From the NCBI RefSeq assembly GCF_015291885.1, contig NZ_CP036186.1, forward strand, positions 3,251,001 through 3,315,000: a DNA stretch of 64,000 bases, given 5' to 3'. The DNA is from Stutzerimonas stutzeri. GTDB taxonomy: Bacteria > Pseudomonadota > Gammaproteobacteria > Pseudomonadales > Pseudomonadaceae. The notes under the pieces are model-generated. The model saw only the letters and a program-made list of their open reading frames with translations, did not search any database and was not told the origin of the DNA. How positions within the stretch are numbered: the first letter of the stretch is position 1; every line of letters begins with the position of its first letter. Made by a program: the position numbers and the translations under genes. Shown piece after piece: positions 57,380 through 64,000 of the stretch.

Positions 57380-57399
57380 AGCCCGGCGAAAGCCGGGCT
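57380..57399 (+). terminator. Terminator after the porin gene
   Basis: AGCCCGGC-GAAA-GCCGGGCT stem with a GAAA tetraloop, followed by CTTCGTTTCT. Confidence 0.75.
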
Positions 57400-57507
57400 C
57401 TTCGTTTCTGCTCCCAGCCAAGCGGCGCTGTCGATCCTATACGCCGCACCACGCGCACCGTACAATGCGTGGCCAAATTCCAGCCTCTGCAAGGACATAA
57501 CGGCCAC

Positions 57508-59223
57508 ATGCGCACCAGTCAGTTCCTGCTCTCGACCCTCAAAGAAACCCCATCCGACGCGGTTGTCATCAGCCACCAGTTGATGCTGCGCGCCGGGATG
57601 ATCCGCAAGCTGGCGTCCGGTCTGTACACCTGGCTACCGATGGGGCTACGTGCGCTGCGCAAAGCCGAGGCCATCGTTCGCGAGGAAATGAACAAGGCTG
57701 GCGCCCTGGAAGTGCTGATGCCAGCGATCCAGCCGGCAGAGTTGTGGCAGGAATCCGGCCGCTGGGAGCAGTATGGCCCTGAGCTGCTGCGCCTGAAGGA
57801 CCGCCATAACCGCGAATTCTGCGTTGGGCCCACCCACGAAGAGGTCATCACCGACTTGGCGCGCAATGAGCTTCACAGCTACAAGCAGCTGCCGATCAGC
57901 TTCTACCAGATCCAGACCAAATTCCGCGACGAGATCCGCCCGCGCTTCGGCCTTATGCGTGGCCGCGAATTCCTGATGAAGGACGCTTACTCCTTCCACC
58001 TGTCCCTGGAATCGTTGCAAGAAACCTACGACCGTATGCATGAGGCGTACTGCAACGTCTTCACGCGCCTTGGCCTCGACTTCCGACCCGTGCAAGCGGA
58101 CACCGGCTCCATCGGCGGTACCGGTTCCCACGAGTTTCACGTACTGGCCGAGTCCGGTGAAGACGACATCGCTTTCAGCGACACCTCTGACTACGCCGCC
58201 AACATCGAGAAGGCAGAAGCCATTCCACGGGAAACCGAGCGTGCAGCGGCGAGCGAAGAGCTGCGCCTGGTGGATACACCCGACGCCAAGACCATCATCG
58301 AGCTCGTCGAGCAGTTCGGACTGGCTATCGAAAAAACGGTGAAAACACTGGTGGTACATGGCGTTGAAAAGGGCCAATTGATAGCTCTGATCGTGCGCGG
58401 TGACCACGAACTCAACGAAATCAAGGCCGCCAACCTCGAGCAGGTTGCCAGCCCGCTGGTATTTGCCTCGGAAGCGGAAATCCGCGCGGCAATCGGTGCC
58501 GGCCCTGGCTCGCTGGGCCCGCTGAACTTGTCGCTCCCTTGCGTGATAGATCGCTCGGTGGCACTGATGAGCGATTTCGGTGCCGGCGCGAATATTGATG
58601 ACAAGCATTACTTCGGCTTGAACTGGGAGCGTGACCTGCCGCTGCCGCAGGTGGCTGATCTGCGCAACGTAGTGGCTGGTGATCCGAGCCCGGACGGTCA
58701 GGGCAACCTGGTAATCAAGCGCGGCATAGAGGTCGGCCACATTTTCCAGCTGGGCACCAAGTACAGCGAGGCCATGAATTGCCAGGTAATGGGCGAGAAC
58801 GGTAAGCCAGCCACGCTCATCATGGGCTGCTATGGCATCGGTGTATCACGTGTGGTCGCCGCCGCGATCGAGCAGAACTACGACGACCGCGGCATTCTCT
58901 GGCCGGACGCCCTCGCGCCCTTCCAGATTGCCTTGGTACCGATGAAGTACGAAAACGAAGCGGTTCGCGAGGCGACTGACCGACTGTATGCCGAGCTCAC
59001 CGCAGCCGGATACGAAGTGCTGCTCGACGACCGTGACAAAAAGACCAGTCCAGGCGTCAAATTCGCCGACATGGAGCTGGTCGGCATTCCGCATCGGGTC
59101 GTTATCAGCGACCGCGGGCTGGCCGATGGCACCTTGGAATACAAGCACCGCCGCGACGCTCAAGCTCAGCCGATCGCAGCCGCTGAAATTCTCTCCTTCA
59201 TCAACTCGCGCGCTTATCGCTGA
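57508..59223 (+). CDS. proS: Prolyl-tRNA synthetase
   Basis: A 571-residue bacterial-type ProRS. Class II motif 1 and 2 regions ([40 protein letters not shown]) are followed by the INS editing domain (about 225-400; it clears Ala-tRNA-Pro). Motif 3 ([20 protein letters not shown]) and the C-terminal anticodon domain complete it. The ATG at 57508 begins [15 protein letters not shown], the usual start. Confidence 0.96.
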   Translation: MRTSQFLLSTLKETPSDAVVISHQLMLRAGMIRKLASGLYTWLPMGLRALRKAEAIVREEMNKAGALEVLMPAIQPAELWQESGRWEQYGPELLRLKDRHNREFCVGPTHEEVITDLARNELHSYKQLPISFYQIQTKFRDEIRPRFGLMRGREFLMKDAYSFHLSLESLQETYDRMHEAYCNVFTRLGLDFRPVQADTGSIGGTGSHEFHVLAESGEDDIAFSDTSDYAANIEKAEAIPRETERAAASEELRLVDTPDAKTIIELVEQFGLAIEKTVKTLVVHGVEKGQLIALIVRGDHELNEIKAANLEQVASPLVFASEAEIRAAIGAGPGSLGPLNLSLPCVIDRSVALMSDFGAGANIDDKHYFGLNWERDLPLPQVADLRNVVAGDPSPDGQGNLVIKRGIEVGHIFQLGTKYSEAMNCQVMGENGKPATLIMGCYGIGVSRVVAAAIEQNYDDRGILWPDALAPFQIALVPMKYENEAVREATDRLYAELTAAGYEVLLDDRDKKTSPGVKFADMELVGIPHRVVISDRGLADGTLEYKHRRDAQAQPIAAAEILSFINSRAYR

Positions 59224-59232
59224 TCGGAAAAC

Positions 59233-60168
59233 ATGCTCAACCGACATATTGTCGTTTCAACCAGCGCTGCACTTTGTGCGGCGCTGCTTCTGGGTGGCTG
59301 CGCCAACCACTTGCCGCAACGCAGCGAGCATGAGGCGCGCACCGAACGCAAACTGCTTGACCACAGCCTGCGCATCGAGCTCGGCGAACCTCAGGTGCTC
59401 GAGCTGCCACAGCGCCGCATCCGCGTGCAGGAGCAGAAGACGTTCGAGGTCACCGACTTCGAAGTCACGCGTCGTTATGACCGTTACACGCCCTATCAGC
59501 CCTGGCGCGAGCTTTACGAGATCCCCATGGGTGTCGTGGCAGTGGTGGCCGGTGTCGGCGCCAACGTGCTCAACGTGGTGATGCTCGGCAATATTCCCGA
59601 AAGTGCAACTCGCGGCTGGATCAGCTATGGCTTCGCGGGCATCAATCCATTCATGAACGTCGAATCCAATGGGCGCTCGCAACAGAATCTGGCCAGCCTC
59701 AACGAGCAACGCCGCGATGCGCGACTCGAGTACACCAGCCTGCCCTGGGCCGAGCGTCCGGTGATGGTCGTTGCCGGTCCGCATACACACGAGCTGTCCA
59801 CGGACCGTCATGGCGTACTTCGGCTGAATCTCCTGGACGGCCCCTTCGCGGATCAGGACATCGCCCAAGTGGGCAAGCTGCAGCTGTCGGTCGAAGATAC
59901 TCAGGACGGCACTCGCGCCGACGCCACGCTGCTGGTCAGCCACAAGCTGCGCGGCAAGCTACAGGAAGCCCATGACCTGATCTTTGACGACCTAGAGGGT
60001 GACGAGGTGGCGCAATGGGTGCATCGCGTTCGACGCCTATCCGAACTGGGCCTGGAAGAAGAAGCCAGCGAGCTCGAGCAAAGCCTGATAGAGCTGACGC
60101 GCAACGACCCTGAGTTACAGCAGGAGTTCTTGCAGAGCCTGATCGACAGCAGCGGCGACGGCAACTGA
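59233..60168 (+). CDS. Putative lipoprotein, conserved in Pseudomonas
   Basis: A 311-residue lipoprotein. Its signal peptide ends in LLLGGCANH (Cys23). A hydrophobic segment lies near residues 98-118 (GVVAVVAGVGANVLNVVMLG), with an acidic C-terminus. I do not recognise a domain. It is followed after 6 bp by a lytic transglycosylase gene, so the pair may work together at the cell wall; that is inference from position. Confidence 0.8.
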   Translation: MLNRHIVVSTSAALCAALLLGGCANHLPQRSEHEARTERKLLDHSLRIELGEPQVLELPQRRIRVQEQKTFEVTDFEVTRRYDRYTPYQPWRELYEIPMGVVAVVAGVGANVLNVVMLGNIPESATRGWISYGFAGINPFMNVESNGRSQQNLASLNEQRRDARLEYTSLPWAERPVMVVAGPHTHELSTDRHGVLRLNLLDGPFADQDIAQVGKLQLSVEDTQDGTRADATLLVSHKLRGKLQEAHDLIFDDLEGDEVAQWVHRVRRLSELGLEEEASELEQSLIELTRNDPELQQEFLQSLIDSSGDGN

Positions 60169-60174
60169 CGTCCG

Positions 60175-60747
60175 ATGAAGGCGCGTTATCTTCTTTTCGC
60201 GATGCTGCTGGTCAGCATACTTCCAGCAGCAGCCAATATCCGTCAGGCACCCGAACCAGAACTACGCGATTTGATGCAGCGCACCGTTGCCGAAGCGGAC
60301 AGCTTTCATGACCGCTTCGATGCAGAAGTGTGGCTAGTCGACATGTCCGCACGACTCAAGCGCTACATTCCCGACGCAGGGGAAAGACTATCGCTGCTCA
60401 GGTTGGTGCATCGCGAGGCCACTAAGGCCGGCCTGAAGCCAGAGCTGGTATTGGCACTGATCCACGCCGAAAGCCACTTCGACCGCTTTGCCATTTCCAG
60501 TGTTGGTGCGCAGGGCATGATGCAGGTGATGCCGTTCTGGAAAGCCGAACTGGGCCGGCCGCAGGACAACCTCACCGATAATGCCACCAATCTCCGCTAT
60601 GGCTGCACCATCCTCAGCTATTATCTGAAGAAGGAAAAAGGTGACATTAACCGGGCACTGGCGCGCTATAACGGCAGCCTGGGCAAAAACCGGTACCCAG
60701 CCAAGGTGATCGGCTTCTGGCAGGACTTCTGGTACGTCAGACCTTAA
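60175..60747 (+). CDS. Lytic transglycosylase (SLT domain)
   Basis: A 190-residue periplasmic peptidoglycan lyase with a signal peptide (cut near AAA, residue 21). The SLT domain shows the catalytic Glu in LALIHAESHFDRFAISSVGA followed by QGMMQVMPFW and LRYGCTILSYYLKK. It is the second gene of a pair with the upstream lipoprotein. Confidence 0.92.
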   Translation: MKARYLLFAMLLVSILPAAANIRQAPEPELRDLMQRTVAEADSFHDRFDAEVWLVDMSARLKRYIPDAGERLSLLRLVHREATKAGLKPELVLALIHAESHFDRFAISSVGAQGMMQVMPFWKAELGRPQDNLTDNATNLRYGCTILSYYLKKEKGDINRALARYNGSLGKNRYPAKVIGFWQDFWYVRP

Positions 60748-60766
60748 GGCCGGTTAGCACCCAGCC

Positions 60767-61225
60767 CTATTCGCCTCTTAACCGGGAGAGATGAGCGAGT
60801 ATTCCCTCGGCGGTCTGCTCACCGACCAATCGCTCCCGCACAGCGCCCTTCTCGTCCACCAGATAGGTAACCGGCAGCACCTCGCTACGCGGCAACTGCA
60901 GGCGCTCGGCAGGGTCATCGGTAAGCACGCGAAAGCGAATCCCAAGCGCTTCTGACGCCTGGACGAGATCCTCGCCGCGCAATTCGTCGAAGTTCACACC
61001 AAGCACTTCCAGCCCCTCCTCCGCGTCAGCCAGGGCATTGAGCTCCGGTATTTCGGTCCGACAGGGGCCACACCATTCGGCCCAATAGTTGATCAGTAAC
61101 CACCGCCCCTGCAGGTGGTCGGTAGTGATTTCGCGCCCATGCTGATCCACGCCCCAGTCCTTTTCACAGCCGGAAAGGAAAAGACAGGCGAAAACAAATA
61201 GTGATGATGCGAGCGATTTAACCAT
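60767..61225 (-). CDS. TlpA/ResA-like thiol-disulfide oxidoreductase lipoprotein
   Basis: A 152-residue thioredoxin-fold lipoprotein. Lipobox LFLSGC (Cys19), active site WAEWCGPCRTE near residue 55, and the cis-Pro region EVLPVTYLVDE. It acts in the periplasm, anchored to a membrane. The ATG at 61225 begins the signal peptide; an upstream extension to 61258 lacks support. It is convergent with the lytic transglycosylase. Confidence 0.92.
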   Translation of the reverse strand: MVKSLASSLFVFACLFLSGCEKDWGVDQHGREITTDHLQGRWLLINYWAEWCGPCRTEIPELNALADAEEGLEVLGVNFDELRGEDLVQASEALGIRFRVLTDDPAERLQLPRSEVLPVTYLVDEKGAVRERLVGEQTAEGILAHLSRLRGE

Positions 61226-61450
61226 GGTCGTTGATCCCCTACATATGGGCAGGAGCATACCGCGTCCATTTCACAAGGGCACGAACGGCAACAGCTGTAT
61301 CCTGACGAAGTTACCGCCGGCGCCAAGTAACTGTCGCGTTTTTACCGTTCTGCGAGTCCGGTCACGCGGTGCGGCGTTCAAGTGCACAGTTTTGCCGTAG
61401 CGGCACTGCCTATAATTCCGCACCAACCAACGCAAGCCAGTAGCGAAGCC

Positions 61451-61843
61451 ATGTCCCAACTCCACGACAAACTGATCGGTACCGTACCCGCGCGCATCGT
61501 CGAGCAAGCAGCCATCGCACTCACGACCTATGACGGCCGCGTCGCTGAATTCAACGTTGCAAGTTGGTTGCAGCTGCAGGGGCGCGCTGGTTTATCGGTG
61601 TCGCTCGTCGCCAAGTACCGCGATGGCCAACAACAGCGGGAAGCAGCTATTGATCACGGGCGAACCGACGGTGCCGGCAAGATTCTGCTATCAGGAGTCG
61701 CTCGGCTGCCGGTCCGCCACAAGATCGAAGATCTTCAGGTGCACTTGCGTGCCACTGCGGCAGTGACAGCAATTACGGTCGAAGAACTGTTCGTACATCC
61801 GGTCGAGCCTGTGGTCACAGAGAAGCAAACCGCGCAGGCCTGA
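61451..61843 (+). CDS. Conserved hypothetical protein
   Basis: A 130-residue soluble protein starting MSQLHDKLIGTVPARIVEQA. It has alternating strands (LSVSLVAKYRDGQQQREAAI, LQVHLRATAAVTAITVEELF) and looks like a single beta-rich domain. No signal peptide. I cannot name a family. It is convergent with the next gene, with only 1 bp between stops. Confidence 0.75.
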   Translation: MSQLHDKLIGTVPARIVEQAAIALTTYDGRVAEFNVASWLQLQGRAGLSVSLVAKYRDGQQQREAAIDHGRTDGAGKILLSGVARLPVRHKIEDLQVHLRATAAVTAITVEELFVHPVEPVVTEKQTAQA

Positions 61844-61844
61844 G

Positions 61845-62141
61845 TCAGCCGCTCACCTTCATCGGTTTTACCGGCACGCTCTCCAAAACGACTCGCGGGG
61901 CATCCCCCGGCGTTTCCGATCGGTCCACCAGCGATTCAGGCCACTGGGCGAACTGCAGACCTGTAAGCCGATTCAATGCCTCAAGCGCAGCATCTGGCGC
62001 TCGCTGGTGCAGATATAGAATGGTGCTGCCCTTACCGTTCATCACGCCGTCCTTCTCAACCAACCAAGCTATAGCCAGAAGCGTGCCATTGCCGGATAAC
62101 GGATGGCACGCCCGCCTACGCTCGTCCTCAGCCATTAGCAC
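61845..62141 (-). CDS. Hypothetical protein downstream of yihY
   Basis: Up to 98 residues, beginning MLMAEDERRRACHPLSGNGT (the ATG at 62135, MAEDE, is equally possible). It contains LLAIAWLVEKDGVMNGKGST and ILYLHQRAPDAALEALNRLT and is acidic and soluble. The family is unknown. It lies 48 bp beyond yihY on the same strand, so it is likely in the same transcript. Confidence 0.6.
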   Translation of the reverse strand: MLMAEDERRRACHPLSGNGTLLAIAWLVEKDGVMNGKGSTILYLHQRAPDAALEALNRLTGLQFAQWPESLVDRSETPGDAPRVVLESVPVKPMKVSG

Positions 62142-62189
62142 GATCGAGCGACCGTCGAAAGCACGGCCACGAGCAGCGCAATCTCTCCC

Positions 62190-63422
62190 TTACTGACCTT
62201 TTTTGTCACCACTTACCTGCAGCCAGTCCGCCAGGCTGCCACCAAACAGATTGGCCTGCTCCTGCTGCAACAACTCCAGGGAACGACGCAGCGTCGGATA
62301 CCAGGGCTCATCGAGCTGCTCAGGCAGCGCCACCCGCGCTGACAGCGGCCAGGGATTGCAGCGCAGCAGCTGGTCCAGGCTGTAGTGATTGAGGTCACGA
62401 CAAAGCACCCACCCCCCGCCGCCGGTTCGACAGACCAATTGCTCCTGCTCGAAAAAGCCGAGGATGTCATCCCATTCATCTTCCGGCAGACGCAGACCTA
62501 CCTTATGCAGATCACGCAGATGCAGCTCGCGGCCCTCCTGCTGACGCTGGTGCAGGTTGCGCAACAGCATCAGCATGACCACCAGACGCGGCAGCGGACG
62601 ACGGCGCCATTGCTGCGACGATGACAGGCCGCAAACCAGTTCGGCACCGAACAGCACGATCATCCACGACAGATAGACCCACAATAGAAACAGCGGAACC
62701 GCTGCAAATGCGCCGTAAATCAGCTGATAGCTTGGGAAATAACTGACATACAGGCCGAACAGTTGCTTCGCCGCCTCGAACAACACGGCGGTGAATACCC
62801 CTCCAACTACGGCGTGGCGTAGCGGAACGCGCGTGTTGGGCACCGCTGCGTATATGAGCGTGAAAGCCGCCACGCTCAATAACAGCGGCATGAGCTTTAT
62901 CAGCGTGCCGACACCAATGAGCGCATATGGCCCCGAAATCAGGGAAAGCGAGGCGATGTAGGTGCTGGTGGCGAAACCTGCGCCAAGCAACAGTGGGCCC
63001 AAGCTGAGAATCGCCCAATACAGCAGAAAGCTGGACACGCCCCTTCGCGGCTGTCGTACGCGCCAGATGGTGTTGAAGGCCTTCTCTATGGTCAGCAGCA
63101 TCATCAATGCCGTGGCCATCAGAAAGCCGACACCGAACCAGGTGAGCTGCCGTGCTTGGGTAGTAAAGGCGAGCAGATACTCCTGGATGGTCGCGCCAGT
63201 GGAAGGAATGAAATTGTTGAAGATATAAAACTGAATCTGCTCACCGACCCCCTTGAACGCAGGGATCGCCGAAAGCATGGCGAACGTGACGGTCATCATC
63301 GGCACCACGGCGAACAGCGTGGTATAGGTCAAGGCTGCCGCACTGTGAGGCCCCCGATCGGTCAGGAAACGCCTGACCAGGAAACGGCCGAACTCCAACA
63401 TGTTGTCGATGCGCTGATGCAT
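62190..63422 (-). CDS. YihY family inner membrane protein (formerly RNase BN)
   Basis: A 410-residue protein with six membrane helices in residues 25-265 ([60 protein letters not shown]) and a C-terminal cytosolic winged-helix-like domain (about 280-400). The old RNase BN name is incorrect for this family; true function is unknown. AAGGAG precedes the ATG at 63422. Confidence 0.9.
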   Translation of the reverse strand: MHQRIDNMLEFGRFLVRRFLTDRGPHSAAALTYTTLFAVVPMMTVTFAMLSAIPAFKGVGEQIQFYIFNNFIPSTGATIQEYLLAFTTQARQLTWFGVGFLMATALMMLLTIEKAFNTIWRVRQPRRGVSSFLLYWAILSLGPLLLGAGFATSTYIASLSLISGPYALIGVGTLIKLMPLLLSVAAFTLIYAAVPNTRVPLRHAVVGGVFTAVLFEAAKQLFGLYVSYFPSYQLIYGAFAAVPLFLLWVYLSWMIVLFGAELVCGLSSSQQWRRRPLPRLVVMLMLLRNLHQRQQEGRELHLRDLHKVGLRLPEDEWDDILGFFEQEQLVCRTGGGGWVLCRDLNHYSLDQLLRCNPWPLSARVALPEQLDEPWYPTLRRSLELLQQEQANLFGGSLADWLQVSGDKKGQ

Positions 63423-63588
63423 CCCTTCTCCTTTAAGGGCCGTCGTAAAAATCTGGCGTGACTGCCTTGGCACTCATACGACCTGGCCCAGGCAGCTATA
63501 CCTGCACCCGATCACCCAAGCAGCACATTCGGCAGGCGCCTCGTTGAGGGTTAGAATGGCCACCTCAACCGGCGAGACGCAACTACAA

Positions 63589-63942
63589 ATGACCGAACTC
63601 ACGCTGTACCACAATCCTCGCTGCTCCAAATCGCGCGGTGCGCTGGAGCTGCTGGAGGCCCAAGGCCTTACGCCTGAAATCGTGCACTACCTGGAAACGC
63701 CGCCCACCGCAGCCGAACTCTGCGCATTGCTGGACAAACTGGAACTCGCTCCCCGGCAACTGCTGCGCACCGGCGAGGACGAGTACAAAGCCCTCAACCT
63801 GGCCAATCCAGAGCTGAGCGATGCTGCACTCATCGATGCAATGGTCGAGCACCCGCGCCTCATCGAGCGCCCGATTCTTGTCTCGGGCCACAAAGCAGTG
63901 ATTGGTCGTCCACCGGCAAAGATCCTGGAGATTCTGCCGTGA
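63589..63942 (+). CDS. arsC: Arsenate reductase, glutaredoxin type
   Basis: A 117-residue ArsC-fold protein with the active-site cysteine in LYHNPRCSKSRGALELLEAQ (Cys12) and the HPRLIERPILVSGHKAVIGR anion-binding segment. It reduces arsenate with glutathione/glutaredoxin, or acts as an ArsC-like reductase of unknown substrate. The ATG at 63589 matches family starts. An upstream ATG at 63556 has a better ribosome site (GAGGG) and would add 11 residues. The stop overlaps the next gene. Confidence 0.88.
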   Translation: MTELTLYHNPRCSKSRGALELLEAQGLTPEIVHYLETPPTAAELCALLDKLELAPRQLLRTGEDEYKALNLANPELSDAALIDAMVEHPRLIERPILVSGHKAVIGRPPAKILEILP

Positions 63943-64000
63943 GCGCGCCTTATATCCTTGTGCTTTATTACAGCCGCCATGGCGCCACTGCAGAGATGGC
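63939..64000 (+). CDS. wrbA: NAD(P)H:quinone oxidoreductase WrbA (start only)
   Basis: The window ends after about 20 codons. A GTG start at 63939 overlaps the arsC stop by 4 bases (GTGA). The visible sequence [20 protein letters not shown] is a flavodoxin-like FMN phosphate-binding start typical of WrbA. The arsC-wrbA neighbourhood fits. Confidence 0.75.
   Translation, partial: [20 protein letters not shown]

Overview
The window looks like chromosome from a gamma-proteobacterium of the Pseudomonas/Stutzerimonas (P. stutzeri-like) group. It is GC-rich, codon use is Pseudomonas-like, and most of the gene order is familiar from Pseudomonas: bfd-bfrB; rdgC to the SSS-type hybrid kinase MxtR; purC-bamC-dapA; queE-queC-cpoB-pal-tolBARQ-ybgC-ruvBAC-pmpR-aspS-dps-CSD-slyX-oprD-proS through to arsC-wrbA. 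Most of it is housekeeping DNA. Identifications rest on reading the proteins and on remembered family features; no database search was possible.

Layout. 1-3.4 kb: a PspA/DUF2170 pair, iron storage (Fur-box-preceded bfd, then bfrB), an FKBP lipoprotein and tRNA-Asp/tRNA-Val. 3.6-14.8 kb: rdgC, an LplT-like transporter with azlCD, a GNAT enzyme, the MxtR/CrbS-type kinase, an MgtC/DUF4010 membrane protein, rmuC and a Sel1-like protein. 15.3-21.3 kb: the ydbH-ynbE-ydbL envelope operon and polB. 21.4-30.8 kb: an accessory island between a degenerate tRNA-Ser 3'-end copy and an intact tRNA-Ser(CGA). 31-41 kb: purC, bamC, dapA, gcvR, bcp, perM, a TusA-like gene, a BepA-like protease, nadA, an acetyl-CoA hydrolase/CoA-transferase and tRNA-Lys. 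41.4-53.3 kb: the queuosine, Tol-Pal, Holliday-junction and aspS block on the minus strand. 53.6-64 kb: dps, a membrane-anchored cold-shock protein, slyX, a HIT protein, an OprD porin, proS, lipoproteins, a lytic transglycosylase, a TlpA-like thioredoxin, yihY, arsC and the start of wrbA.

The unusual part is the island. It holds four insertion sequences with recognisable ends (IS630, IS30 and two IS5-family types) and two nearly identical 317-bp remnants of the 3' end of an IS1111-group element. Between these lies a bacteriocin locus: an S-type pyocin translocation domain followed by a colicin E3-like ribosomal RNase domain. The RNase domain is in the -1 frame, and the frame change falls exactly on an in-frame A AAA AAC heptamer. 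The next gene overlaps the toxin stop by ATGA and is a probable immunity gene, but its 3' end has been replaced by the IS30. Further small genes, one split by an IS and one reduced to its tail, suggest a decaying toxin/immunity island. An integron-like cassette may lie at its left edge.

Functionally, the Tol-Pal block (tolQRAB-pal-cpoB), bamC, BepA and YdbH-YnbE-YdbL all serve outer-membrane maintenance. bfd, bfrB and dps handle iron storage. ruvABC, rdgC, rmuC and polB serve recombination and repair. aspS and proS are aminoacyl-tRNA synthetases, and queC/queE make the queuosine precursor.
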